This document shows positions 1 to 7,906 of a stretch of 64,000 nucleotides of DNA, one piece after another. The stretch lies in contig NZ_JSZO01000001.1 of the NCBI RefSeq assembly GCF_000801955.1, positions 62,001-126,000 of the forward strand. Direction: 5' to 3'. Under the pieces are notes generated by a model. That model was not told where the DNA came from, did not search any database, and saw only the letters and a program-made list of their open reading frames with translations. This stretch comes from Ralstonia sp. A12. GTDB taxonomy: Bacteria; Pseudomonadota; Gammaproteobacteria; Burkholderiales; Burkholderiaceae. The first letter of the stretch is position 1; every line of letters starts with the position of its first letter. The position numbers and the translations under genes are program-made.

Positions 1-2
1 GG

Positions 3-272
3 CTCGAAGCGCTGGAGCAATGGGTGCAGCAGGGCCTGCAGCCGACCAAGACCATCCTCTTCGACCTGGCCCCGGAGATTGCCGCCGCACGCCTGGCCGA
101 TGCCCGCACGCCCGACAAGTTCGAGGCGGAGTCCGCCCAGTTCTTTCTGCGCACGCGCGCGGAATACTTGCGCCGAGCCGCCGCCGAGCCGGGGCGCTTT
201 GTCGTGCTGGACGCCAACCGCGAACGCATTGAACTCCAGAAAGACTTAGAGCAATTGCTTGCAACGCTTTGA
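3..272 (+). CDS. tmk: Thymidylate kinase, C-terminal part (5' end outside window)
   Basis: The reading frame is open from the window edge and gives about 89 residues ending in a short charged helix (ELQKDLEQLL). The stretch TKTILFDLAPEIAAARL followed by a ..FFLRTRAEYLRRAA.. helix matches the C-terminal half of thymidylate kinase (dTMP + ATP to dTDP + ADP), with the LID-region arginines expected of the family. The N-terminal P-loop is not in the window. The next gene is holB, and tmk-holB adjacency is usual in proteobacteria, which supports the call. Nothing suggests damage; the gene is cut only by the window. Confidence 0.88.
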   Translation, partial: LEALEQWVQQGLQPTKTILFDLAPEIAAARLADARTPDKFEAESAQFFLRTRAEYLRRAAAEPGRFVVLDANRERIELQKDLEQLLATL

Positions 273-353
273 TTTCGCGAGCAATTTCCGATACCGAAAT
301 AATGGTTTCACAGCGAGTTTTCGCATCAACAATCCAGCACAACCCATTGATTT

Positions 354-1364
354 ATGATGCTTTACCCCTGGCAATCAGCTGATTGGACACGCCTGCAGGC
401 GATGCGAGCCAAGCTGCCGCACGCCATCCTGCTGAACGGCCAGGCCGGCACCGGCAAGCGCGATTTCGCCATGCACTTTGCGCAGGGCCTGTTGTGCGAC
501 ACGCCTGCTGCCGACGGCCAGCCATGCGGTACGTGCGCGGCCTGCAACTGGTTCGCCCAGGGCAACCATCCTGACTTCCATCTTGTGCGGCCCGAGGCCA
601 TGGAAGAGGCACCTGAGACGGAGAAAGACGCCGAGGGTAAGAAGAAGGCGCCCAGCAAGATCATCCGCATGGAGCAGGTGCGTAACCTGATCGAAGCCAT
701 TGGCGTGGGCACGCACCGGGCGGGGTTGCGCGTGGTGGTGCTGTATCCGCTCGATGCGCTGCAGACCGAAGGCGCCAATGCACTGCTCAAGACGCTGGAG
801 GAGCCGCCGCAGGACACCGTCTTCCTGTTGGTGACGGACCGCATCGACCGTATCCTGCCGACCATCCTGTCGCGTTGCCGGCAGTTTCCGCTGCAGCCGC
901 CGCAACCTGAGGCGGCACGCCAATGGCTGGAGCGGCAGGGGGTGCCGCACGCACAGAACCTGCTGGCCGAATACGGCAACGCACCGCTGGCCGCATTGGC
1001 GGCTGCCGAGTCGGAAGACCGGCCGCTGTTGCAGTTTTTGCTCGAACAGCTTGGTCAGGGCGCAAAGCTGGACGCATTGGCCACCGCCGATCATTTACAG
1101 AAATTGTCGGTTCCAGCCGTTCTCAGTACCATGCACCGATGGGTCTTTGATCTGATGGCGGCGCGGCTGGCGGGGCGCCCGCGGTATTTCCCAGGGCAGC
1201 GCGACGCATTGCAGCGCTGCGCAAACACCATCCCGCTGGACCGCCTGGAACGTTTCGCGCGTGCTTTGCCCGAGCGGCGCCGCACCGAGCAGCACCCGCT
1301 AGCCGCACGGCTCGTCATTGAAAGCCTTTTGCTGGATTACCGGCAGCTCTTTCCGGCTGCCTGA
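354..1364 (+). CDS. holB: DNA polymerase III subunit delta'
   Basis: A 336-residue clamp-loader subunit that, with delta and tau/gamma, loads the beta sliding clamp on DNA. Visible marks are the N-terminal AAA+ region with a P-loop-like GQAGTGK (residues about 29-35), the four-cysteine zinc module (C..CGTCAAC, about 50-65), and the conserved TEGANALLKTLEEPP segment followed by the ILPTILSRCRQF sensor/SRC region. Length is normal for the family. A charged insert (EETEKDAEGKKK region) sits before the second conserved block. It lies 81 bp after tmk and just before a PilZ gene, the usual arrangement in Burkholderiaceae. Confidence 0.93.
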   Translation: MMLYPWQSADWTRLQAMRAKLPHAILLNGQAGTGKRDFAMHFAQGLLCDTPAADGQPCGTCAACNWFAQGNHPDFHLVRPEAMEEAPETEKDAEGKKKAPSKIIRMEQVRNLIEAIGVGTHRAGLRVVVLYPLDALQTEGANALLKTLEEPPQDTVFLLVTDRIDRILPTILSRCRQFPLQPPQPEAARQWLERQGVPHAQNLLAEYGNAPLAALAAAESEDRPLLQFLLEQLGQGAKLDALATADHLQKLSVPAVLSTMHRWVFDLMAARLAGRPRYFPGQRDALQRCANTIPLDRLERFARALPERRRTEQHPLAARLVIESLLLDYRQLFPAA

Positions 1365-1385
1365 CACTGAACTCCTGGAACCTCT

Positions 1386-1805
1386 GTGAGCACTGCACCT
1401 CTTCGTACGCCTGGTACACCGGTCACCCCTGGCGCTCCCGGCATGGCTGCTGGCGCCCCCAATGCGCCAACCCGCCCGGGCATCGTCTCCCTGGCCATCA
1501 AGGATGAGGCTGGCCTGCACGCCGCCTACATGCCCTTCCTGAAGAACGGCGGCATCTTTGTGCCGACCCAGCGCCCTTATCGCATCGGGGAAGAGGTCTT
1601 CCTCGTGCTGTCGTTGCTGGACCGTCCGCAGAAGTACCAAGTGGCCGGCAAGGTGGCCTGGATCACGCCCGTCGGCACGCCCAACAAGACGCCGGGGATC
1701 GGCGTGCACCTGGGTGAGGACGAACCGTGCCGCGTGTTGCGTCGCGTGATCGAAGAGCTACTGGGCAAGCAGATCAACTCGCAGCGGCCCACGCAAACGC
1801 TCTGA
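1386..1805 (+). CDS. pilZ: PilZ domain protein, type IV pilus PilZ-like
   Basis: A 139-residue protein starting at GTG. The first 35 residues are Pro/Ala/Gly-rich and probably disordered. The rest is a single PilZ fold, with the strands around FLKNGGIFVPTQRPYRIGEE and the KVAWITPVGTPNKTPGIGVHL core. The sequence lacks a clear RxxxR plus DxSxxG c-di-GMP motif pair, as in the type IV pilus PilZ subgroup, so it may act by protein contact (PilB/FimX type) rather than by binding c-di-GMP; that is inference. It sits 21 bp after holB and 53 bp before tatD, as in many proteobacteria. Confidence 0.85.
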   Translation: MSTAPLRTPGTPVTPGAPGMAAGAPNAPTRPGIVSLAIKDEAGLHAAYMPFLKNGGIFVPTQRPYRIGEEVFLVLSLLDRPQKYQVAGKVAWITPVGTPNKTPGIGVHLGEDEPCRVLRRVIEELLGKQINSQRPTQTL

Positions 1806-1858
1806 GATTTTTCCTGATGCGGCGCGCGAAGTTGGCGCCGTAACCTTCTGATTATTCG

Positions 1859-2662
1859 ATGTTTGTTGATTCCCACTGCCATATCAATTTCCCGGATCTC
1901 CGGGCGCGCCTGCCGGAACTGCTGACCCGCATGCGCGAGAACCGCGTCACGCATGCGCTGTGCATCTCCGTCACGCTGGAAGACTTCCCGAGCGTGTTGG
2001 AGATCGCCGAGCAAGAGCCGAACGTGTACGCCACGGTGGGCGTGCACCCGGATGCCGAAGCGGATATTGAAGAAGGCACGCGCATTGAAGAGCCCACGCT
2101 GGAGCGCCTGCTGACGTTGGCCGATCACCCACGTGTGGTCGGCATCGGCGAAACCGGGCTCGACTACTACCGCCTGGGCGATCGCACCGTGGCCGATATG
2201 GAATGGCAGCGCGAGCGTTTTCGCACGCATATCCGCGCCTCCAAGCAAACCGGCAAGCCGCTGGTGATCCATACCCGCTCGTCGGCGGATGACACGCTGG
2301 CCATCATGCGCGAAGAAGACGCCCAAGCAGCGCGTGGCGTCATGCACTGCTTTACCGAAAGCTGGGACGTGGCCAAGGCCGCGCTGGATCTGGGCTTCTA
2401 TATCTCGTTCTCGGGCATCGTCACGTTCAAAAATGCGGTGGATCTGCAGGAAACCGCCAAGAAGGTGCCGCTGGATCGCATGCTGATCGAGACCGATTCG
2501 CCGTACCTGGCGCCGGTGCCGTTTCGCGGCAAGACTAACGAGCCGGCGTACGTGCGGCACGTGGGCGAGTTCATTGCCACGCTGCGCGGGGAACCGCTGG
2601 ACCGCATCGCCGGTGTAACGACTGAGAATTTCTTCAATCTATTCAATGCAATACCGCGATAA
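1859..2662 (+). CDS. tatD: TatD family metal-dependent deoxyribonuclease (YcfH-like)
   Basis: A 267-residue TIM-barrel hydrolase of the TatD/YcfH family. It shows the N-terminal metal-binding D-SHCH motif (residues 4-8), the GETGLDYYR block, the IHTRSS and MHCFTES strands carrying further histidines, and the C-terminal IETDSPYLAP signature with its metal-binding aspartate. Family members are Mg2+-dependent 3'-5' nucleases. The position after holB and pilZ is the standard context. The end overlaps the longest reading of the next gene by 17 bp, but not if that gene starts at its signal-peptide methionine. Confidence 0.92.
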   Translation: MFVDSHCHINFPDLRARLPELLTRMRENRVTHALCISVTLEDFPSVLEIAEQEPNVYATVGVHPDAEADIEEGTRIEEPTLERLLTLADHPRVVGIGETGLDYYRLGDRTVADMEWQRERFRTHIRASKQTGKPLVIHTRSSADDTLAIMREEDAQAARGVMHCFTESWDVAKAALDLGFYISFSGIVTFKNAVDLQETAKKVPLDRMLIETDSPYLAPVPFRGKTNEPAYVRHVGEFIATLRGEPLDRIAGVTTENFFNLFNAIPR

Positions 2663-2675
2663 CTTGAAGCATGGC

Positions 2676-3494
2676 ATGAGGAAAATCGCATTGGCCGCTG
2701 GGCTGACCGTGGCGTTGTCGGGCGCCGCATTCGCCACACCGCAGGACGACCTGCGCGCTGCGGTCGAATACAACCGGCCAGTGCTGGTGCAGCGGTACGT
2801 CGCGCAGGGTGTCGACCCGAACCTGAACACGCGCGAAGGCTCGCCGCTGCTGGTGGATGCGCTCAAGGACAAGAACCTCGAAGTGGCTGCGGCGCTGATT
2901 CGCGCCAAGAACATCGATTTCGAGCGCACCAACGCCGCCGGCGAGAACGCCTTGATGATGGCCGCCTACCAGGGCCTGCTGCCCATGGTGAAGCTGATGG
3001 TGGAAACGTACGAGGTGGAGGTCAACAAGACCGGCTGGACTGCGCTGCACTACGCCGCCACCAATGGGCATGATGACGTCGTCAAGTACCTGCTTGACCA
3101 CGCCGCGTACATCGACGCGGAAAGCCCGAATGCCACGACACCGCTGATGATGGCAGCCATGAACGGCCATATCACCACGGTCAAGCTGCTGCTGGATGAA
3201 GGCGCGGACATGAACCTGCGCAACCAGCAGAAGATGGACGTGATCGACTTTGCCAAGCGGTATCACCAGGACGAGATTGCGACGGGGCTGGAATCGCGCC
3301 GGCGCAAGCTGGCGGAGCAGGCGGGTAAGCCCGCTCCCGTACAGGCGCCAGCGGCGGCAACTGCTCAGCCTGCCAAGCCTGTGGTGCCTGACGCGCCAAC
3401 GCCGATGCCGGCAGCCAAACCGGCTGCAGCGGCACCGCGTAGCCCGGATACGATCGGTACCCCAACCAACATGCTGTTCGACAGCAACCGCTAG
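2676..3494 (+). CDS. Exported ankyrin-repeat protein
   Basis: About 272 residues. I place the start at the ATG that opens MRKIALAAGLTVALSGAAFA, a clear signal peptide, rather than at an in-frame ATG ten codons upstream that would overlap tatD. After the cleavage site come five or six ankyrin repeats (for example GWTALHYAATNGHDDVVKYL and ATTPLMMAAMNGHITTVKLL), then a Pro/Ala-rich tail after residue 220. Ankyrin arrays mediate protein binding; the periplasmic partner is unknown. It follows tatD so closely that cotranscription is likely. It converges with the next minus-strand gene across 34 bp. Confidence 0.86.
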   Translation: MRKIALAAGLTVALSGAAFATPQDDLRAAVEYNRPVLVQRYVAQGVDPNLNTREGSPLLVDALKDKNLEVAAALIRAKNIDFERTNAAGENALMMAAYQGLLPMVKLMVETYEVEVNKTGWTALHYAATNGHDDVVKYLLDHAAYIDAESPNATTPLMMAAMNGHITTVKLLLDEGADMNLRNQQKMDVIDFAKRYHQDEIATGLESRRRKLAEQAGKPAPVQAPAAATAQPAKPVVPDAPTPMPAAKPAAAAPRSPDTIGTPTNMLFDSNR

Positions 3495-3528
3495 GCACCC
3501 GCCGAAATGCGGCCGGGCTTGATGCTCC

Positions 3529-4860
3529 TCATGCCCGCCGCGCCAGCCGCACGCCGGTGAACTGCCACCGCTGGTGCGGATAGAAGAAGTTGCGATACGT
3601 CGCCCGCAGATGCTCTTCGGGCGACACGCACGACCCGCCGCGCAGCACCATCTGGCTGCACATGAACTTGCCGTTGTACTCGCCCACGGCACCCTCGGCC
3701 GGCTGAAAGCCCGGGTAGGGGCCATAGGGGCTGGCGGTCCATTCCCACACATCCCCGAAAAGTTGGCGCAGGCCGCCGGCTTCGGCGACGCCGTGGTCGG
3801 GCAGCGGGCGCAAGGCGCCACGGCCTGCGAAGTTGCCCTGCACGGGCAACCCCTCTGCGGCGTGCTCCCATTCGGCCTCGGTAGGCAGGCGGGCGCCGAC
3901 CCAGCGGGCGTACGCGTCAGCCTCGTAGAAGCTGATGTGCGTGACGGGCGCATCCGGGTCAACCGGTTGTAGACCGTGCAGCGACATCTGCTGCCAACCC
4001 TCTGCGTCATCTGCGTCATCTGCGTCATCCGTGCCGGCGCGCCAGTAGAGCGGGGCGTCGATGCCTTCGCGCTGCACCCAAGCCCAGCCGTCGGACAGCC
4101 ACAGCGTGGGCTGGCGATAACCGCCGTCCTCCATGAACGCGATCCACTCGCGGTTGGTGACGGGGTGCGTGGCCAGTGCGTAGGGCTCCAGCCAGACGGT
4201 GTGGCGCGGGCCTTCGCAGTCGAACATGAAATCGGCGCCGGAATCGGTTTTGCCGATTTGCACAGCGCCGCCCTGAAATTCAACCCAGCCTGGTTGCACG
4301 CCGGTGGCCCGTACAGGTGCGGGCCGCGTTTGCATGTAAGCCGGACACAGCGGGTTCTGCGCAAACAGATGCAGCAAATCGGTCAGCAGCAGCTCCTGGT
4401 GCTGCTGCTCGTGATGCAGCCCGAGCGTGATCAACCTGGCAAGCTCTACCGACACGCCCTCAGCCAGCAGCCGCTGCATGGCCGCATCCACATGCGCGCG
4501 ATAGACCCGCACCTCATCGAGTGTCGGGCGCGTGAGCATGCCCCGGCGCGGGCGCGGATGCCGCGCGCCAACGGTCTCGTAATACGAGTTGAACAGGTAG
4601 CGGTAGCGCGCGTCCGGTGAGCGGTAGCCAGGCACGTTGGGGCCAAGGATGAATTCCTCGAAGAACCACGTGGTATGGGCGAGGTGCCACTTGGCGGGGC
4701 TGGCGTCGTCCATCGACTGGACGGTGGCATCGGCATCCGACAGCGGCGCAGCCAAGGCCAGGGACTGTGCCCGTACGGCGTCGTAGTGCAGCAGGAGGTC
4801 GGGCGGGGCTGACAGGGTATTGGCAGGCACATCGAAGGCGGGCGATGGCGATACACGCAT
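3529..4860 (-). CDS. egtB: Ergothioneine biosynthesis protein EgtB-like (DinB_2 + FGE-sulfatase)
   Basis: A 443-residue non-haem iron enzyme. The N-terminal DinB_2 region carries the iron-ligand pattern HHEQQHQE (residues 149-156) plus an upstream KWHLAH histidine. The C-terminal formylglycine-generating-enzyme/C-lectin region has RLPTEAEWEHAAEG, FGDVWEWTASPY and LRGGSCVSPEEHLRATYRN. The family joins the sulfur donor to trimethylhistidine during ergothioneine synthesis. Its usual partner egtD is not adjacent. A surface loop reads DDADDADDA, encoded by three copies of a 9-bp unit. The gene is divergent from the sigma factor and convergent with the ankyrin gene. Assignment to EgtB rather than a related sulfoxide synthase is by similarity. 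Confidence 0.82.
   Translation of the reverse strand: MRVSPSPAFDVPANTLSAPPDLLLHYDAVRAQSLALAAPLSDADATVQSMDDASPAKWHLAHTTWFFEEFILGPNVPGYRSPDARYRYLFNSYYETVGARHPRPRRGMLTRPTLDEVRVYRAHVDAAMQRLLAEGVSVELARLITLGLHHEQQHQELLLTDLLHLFAQNPLCPAYMQTRPAPVRATGVQPGWVEFQGGAVQIGKTDSGADFMFDCEGPRHTVWLEPYALATHPVTNREWIAFMEDGGYRQPTLWLSDGWAWVQREGIDAPLYWRAGTDDADDADDAEGWQQMSLHGLQPVDPDAPVTHISFYEADAYARWVGARLPTEAEWEHAAEGLPVQGNFAGRGALRPLPDHGVAEAGGLRQLFGDVWEWTASPYGPYPGFQPAEGAVGEYNGKFMCSQMVLRGGSCVSPEEHLRATYRNFFYPHQRWQFTGVRLARRA
4002..4028. repeat. Three tandem copies of a 9-bp unit inside egtB
   Basis: The unit CTGCGTCAT occurs three times without interruption and encodes the DDADDADDA loop on the minus strand. It is in frame, so copy-number change would alter only loop length. 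This is a possible slippage site. Confidence 0.9.
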
Positions 4861-5175
4861 GGCGTCTTCAGTCTCCAGGCAGTCGGTAAGAGCGACTCAG
4901 CAGCAAGCGGGCCACGCGGTAAAGCGCACGCTGGTGCACCGCGCTGACTCACGCATTTCCGAATTTCGTAAGAAGCATATGCGAGCTTTGAAATTTTGTT
5001 TCGCGCAACGATGTGCATGCAGCGTTGCAAGGGATATCGCAGTGCAGCATCGGCTTTCATGGCCACATCACCGCAATCGTCAGAAGTGGCGCTCTGCTGC
5101 GTGCGAGCGGGATGTCACACTGCGCCGGTCTATCTCGTCATGGCATGGGACCCACCCGATGACAAAGGAGAATCA
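4861..5175. other. Divergent intergenic region between egtB and the ECF sigma gene
   Basis: These 315 bp hold the 5' flanks of two divergent genes. The right half contains the ECF41-type promoter described separately. An upstream in-frame ATG would lengthen the sigma factor by 60 codons, but that reading starts upstream of the promoter and does not look like family sequence. I see no small gene or RNA here. Confidence 0.6.
5113..5139 (+). promoter_or_regulatory. ECF41-type autoregulatory promoter (TGTCACA-N16-CGTC)
   Basis: TGTCACA at 5113-5119 is followed after exactly 16 bp by CGTC at 5136-5139. This is the published ECF41 target motif (TGTCACA, 16-bp spacer, CGTC), placed 37 bp before the chosen start of an ECF41 gene. 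A transcript from here would begin a few bases downstream of CGTC and include the Shine-Dalgarno AAAGGAG at 5164-5170. It implies autoregulation of the sigma factor and the following gene. Confidence 0.85.
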
Positions 5176-6054
5176 GTGGACCTCACCCCCGACCAGGACG
5201 CTGCGGCAAGCTTCGAGACGTTGCGTCCCAAACTGATCCGCGTTGCGTACCGGATGCTCGGCTCGGTCGCCGATGCACAAGACGTCGTTCAGGAAGCGTT
5301 CTTGCGCTGGCTTCACACCGAGCGCGATGCGGTGCGCGAGCCGGCTGCGTTCCTGCGCCGCGTCGTGACGCGCCTTGCGCTCGACCAACTGAAATCGGCT
5401 CGCAACCAGCGCGAAACCTACCTTGGCCCCTGGTTGCCCGAACCCGTCGTCGAGGCGGAGGAAGACGTGACCGACGATGTAACGTTGCCGTTGATGATGG
5501 CGCTTGAGCGCCTCTCGCCGCTGGAGCGTGCGGCGTTTCTGCTCCATGACGTGTTCGGCGTCGGCTTTGACGAGATTGCCGAGACGCTGGGCCGTGAGCC
5601 CGCGGCTTGCCGCCAGCTCGCCAGCCGCGCCCGGACCCGCGTGCGTGCGGCCCGCCCACGCTATGCCGTGCCGAAGGAGCGCGGCCTCGAAATCGCCGTC
5701 GCCTTCTACCAGGCCTCGCGCGACGGCAATTTGCAGCGGTTGCGTTCGCTGCTCGCCGCCGATGTCGTTGTGTATGCCGACGGCGGTGGCAAGAAGGTGG
5801 CACTCATGCAGCCCATCAGCGGCGCAGACAAGGCGATGCGGCTCTTTGCGTCGCTCGCATCGCTCTTTTCCAATGACATGTCGGTGCTTGTGCGATACGG
5901 CCTGATCAATGGGCTGCCCGGCTTCGTCACGCTCGAGCAGGGGGACACGCTGCAGACGACGGCGCTGGCGATCGAGGGTGGCCAGATCACAGCCATCTAC
6001 GTCGTGCGCAATCCGGACAAGCTCCGGCATCTCGATACAGCGTCCATTCACTGA
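5176..6054 (+). CDS. ECF41 family RNA polymerase sigma factor (SigJ-like, SnoaL C-terminal domain)
   Basis: A 292-residue protein starting at GTG, 5 bp after AAAGGAG. Sigma2 (LIRVAYRMLGSVADAQDVVQ) and sigma4 (LSPLERAAFLLHDVFGVGFDEIA) occupy about residues 10-165. A SnoaL/NTF2-like C-terminal domain follows, carrying both hallmarks of ECF41 sigma factors, a DGGGK motif and a NPDKL motif near the end. In this group the C-terminal extension works as a built-in regulator and no anti-sigma factor is expected; none is present. The matching promoter lies just upstream. ECF41 genes normally neighbour a carboxymuconolactone decarboxylase, oxidoreductase or epimerase; here the partner is a flavodoxin-like oxidoreductase. 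Confidence 0.9.
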   Translation: MDLTPDQDAAASFETLRPKLIRVAYRMLGSVADAQDVVQEAFLRWLHTERDAVREPAAFLRRVVTRLALDQLKSARNQRETYLGPWLPEPVVEAEEDVTDDVTLPLMMALERLSPLERAAFLLHDVFGVGFDEIAETLGREPAACRQLASRARTRVRAARPRYAVPKERGLEIAVAFYQASRDGNLQRLRSLLAADVVVYADGGGKKVALMQPISGADKAMRLFASLASLFSNDMSVLVRYGLINGLPGFVTLEQGDTLQTTALAIEGGQITAIYVVRNPDKLRHLDTASIH

Positions 6055-6088
6055 GCCGTGTTCACGCATTCAAACAAGGAATCCAACC

Positions 6089-6694
6089 ATGTCGAACACT
6101 CGCATTGCGATCGTCTACCAGAGCGGCTATGGGCACACGGCACGTCAGGCTGCAGCCGTCAGGGAGGGCGTTGAGCAGGTCGAAGGCGTTGAAGCGCTCC
6201 TCCTGACCGTTGACGAAGCACAGACGTGCTGGGACGAACTGAACGCCGCCGAGGCCATCGTCTTCGGCACGCCAACTTACGTGGCCGGCCCTTCCGCGGC
6301 ATTCAAGGCCTTTGAAGAGGCCTGCTCATCCGCCGTCATGTCGCGCGGCTACACCTGGAAGGACAAGCTCGCCGCCGGGTTCACAAACTCGGCCTCACGC
6401 TCAGGCGACAAGCTTGCGACGCTGATCCAGCTCTCGCTCTTCGCCGCGCAGCACGGCATGCACTGGATCAACCTTGGCCTGCCGCCCGCCAATTGCTCGT
6501 CGACGGGATCGGAGGAGGACCTGAATCGCCTCGGCTTCTGGCTCGGCGCCGGTGCGCAGTCGAACGCTGACGAAGGGCCGGAGCGGGTGCCACCGGCCGC
6601 GGATCTGGCGACGGCTCGCCATCTCGGTCGGCGTGTCGCCGAGGTGACGCTGCGGTTCGTGCGCGGACGGCAGGCGCTGGCGGAATGTGCATGA
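6089..6694 (+). CDS. Flavodoxin-like NAD(P)H oxidoreductase (WrbA-type fold)
   Basis: A 201-residue flavoprotein. The start ATG has AAGGA eight bases upstream. The N-terminal FMN phosphate loop is seen in VYQSGYGHTARQAAAV, followed by the IVFGTPTYVAGPSAAFKAF loop and the KLAAGFTNSASRSGDK segment, a pattern close to WrbA-type quinone oxidoreductases. It lies 34 bp after the ECF41 sigma gene on the same strand and is probably in its operon and regulon, fitting a redox-stress role. The substrate (quinone or other electrophile) cannot be told from sequence. A strong inverted repeat follows the stop codon. Confidence 0.8.
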   Translation: MSNTRIAIVYQSGYGHTARQAAAVREGVEQVEGVEALLLTVDEAQTCWDELNAAEAIVFGTPTYVAGPSAAFKAFEEACSSAVMSRGYTWKDKLAAGFTNSASRSGDKLATLIQLSLFAAQHGMHWINLGLPPANCSSTGSEEDLNRLGFWLGAGAQSNADEGPERVPPAADLATARHLGRRVAEVTLRFVRGRQALAECA

Positions 6695-6718
6695 CGCGCT
6701 TTAAGACGTAAGCGGCCC

Positions 6719-6752
6719 ATGCTGCGCTGCGATGATGATTGCAGCGCAGCAT
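6719..6752. terminator. 12-bp-arm hairpin after the ECF41/flavodoxin operon
   Basis: ATGCTGCGCTGC and its exact reverse complement flank a 10-base loop. It starts 25 bp after the flavodoxin stop and lies before the LacI operator. There is no clean T-run on either side, so it may be a terminator stem, a transcript-end stabiliser or a binding site; terminator is my best guess. Confidence 0.45.
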
Positions 6753-6788
6753 CGCTTGTCATGAAACAGTCACTCCAATTGCCTAGGA

Positions 6789-6802
6789 TGTAAACGTTTA
6801 CA
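6789..6802. promoter_or_regulatory. Palindromic LacI/GalR-family operator
   Basis: TGTAAACGTTTACA is a perfect 14-bp palindrome with the central CG typical of LacI/PurR-family sites. It ends 18 bp before the start of a LacI-family gene and is probably its autoregulatory operator, also controlling the coupled transporter genes. Confidence 0.85.
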
Positions 6803-6820
6803 AATTCAAGCGAGGGCGCT

Positions 6821-7906
6821 GTGGCAAGCAGCATCAAGGACGTGGCAACGCTGGCTGGCATTTCCATCGCTACCGTGTCGCGTGCGGTCAATACGCCCGA
6901 ACGCGTGAGCGCTGAGACGCTCGCCCGCGTGCAGGCCGCCATGGATGCGCTGCAGTACCGCCCCAACGCGCTGGGCCGCCAACTGCGGGCAACGCATACA
7001 GGCCTGCTGGGCGTGGTGCTGCCGTCGCTGGCCAATCCGGTGTTTGCCGAGTGCATGCAGGGCATTGACGAGGCGGCATCGACCACCGGTCAGCGCGTCA
7101 TGCTCATGACCACCGCCTACGACCGCGAGCGCGAAGCCCGCGCCATTGAGACGATGCTTGAGCAGCGCGTCGACGGCCTGATCCTGACGGTGGCCGATGC
7201 TGCCGCGAACGCGCAGCTCGATCGGCTGGACGCCGAGCGCGTGCCGTACGTACTGGTCTACAACGACACCGTTGGCAGGTTGGACCTTGGGCGCATTTCC
7301 GCACGCTGCTGCGTGACGGTCGACAACCGTGCCGCCGCACGCGATGCCATCCGCGCCTTGCTTGGGCAGGGCCACAGACAGATCCGCATGCTCACGGGCA
7401 CGCTGTCGGCGTCTGACCGTGCCGCGCTGCGCCACGAGGGCTACCGCGAAGCGCTGGAGGCCGCCGACATTGCCCCGCAGCCGCCCGTGGAAATCGACTT
7501 CAATGCCGATGCCATGCTGCCCACGGAGCTGGCACGCCTGCTGGCGCCGCCACGCCCGACCGCCATCTTCTGCAGCAACGACCGTCTGGCGCTGCTGACG
7601 ATCCGCTCGCTGCGCGAGATGGGCCTGCGTGTGCCGGAAGACGTCAGCGTGATCGGCTTCGACGGCCTGGCAATGGGGCAGTGGCTCATGCCCACGCTGG
7701 CCACCGTGGCGCAGCCGCACCGCCTGATCGGTATGGATGCAGCCCAGGCACTGGCCCGCCGCATCGCCGGGGAGGTCGTGCCGTCGATCACGCTGCCGCA
7801 TCGCCTGCTGCATGGCGGCACGCTGGCCAGGGCGCCGGCTGTGCCCACATCGCTTTCCGTTGTGTCTTCTTCCCTCACGTCTGATACGCAAGGAGCGTCT
7901 CGATGA
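6821..7906 (+). CDS. LacI family transcriptional regulator
   Basis: A 361-residue regulator with GTG start. The N-terminal helix-turn-helix and hinge helix are clear (SIKDVATLAGISIATVSRAV then a PERVSAETLARVQAAM segment). The rest is a periplasmic-binding-like sensor domain with FCSNDRLALLTIRSL and VSVIGFDG. The operator palindrome sits directly upstream. The last four bases overlap the start of the substrate-binding protein gene, so it is cotranscribed and coupled with the transporter and phosphodiesterase; the inducer is probably the transported compound or its product. Confidence 0.92.
   Translation: MASSIKDVATLAGISIATVSRAVNTPERVSAETLARVQAAMDALQYRPNALGRQLRATHTGLLGVVLPSLANPVFAECMQGIDEAASTTGQRVMLMTTAYDREREARAIETMLEQRVDGLILTVADAAANAQLDRLDAERVPYVLVYNDTVGRLDLGRISARCCVTVDNRAAARDAIRALLGQGHRQIRMLTGTLSASDRAALRHEGYREALEAADIAPQPPVEIDFNADAMLPTELARLLAPPRPTAIFCSNDRLALLTIRSLREMGLRVPEDVSVIGFDGLAMGQWLMPTLATVAQPHRLIGMDAAQALARRIAGEVVPSITLPHRLLHGGTLARAPAVPTSLSVVSSSLTSDTQGASR

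Noticed and set aside
2643-4364. Minus-strand frame of 573 codons across the ankyrin gene and egtB
   Set aside because: Low-complexity Arg/Gly/His-rich translation opposite two well-supported genes; a high-G+C shadow frame.
4996-5175. Sixty-codon N-terminal extension of the ECF41 gene
   Set aside because: It would start upstream of the ECF41 promoter and bears no sigma-domain sequence; GTG at 5176 has an excellent ribosome site.
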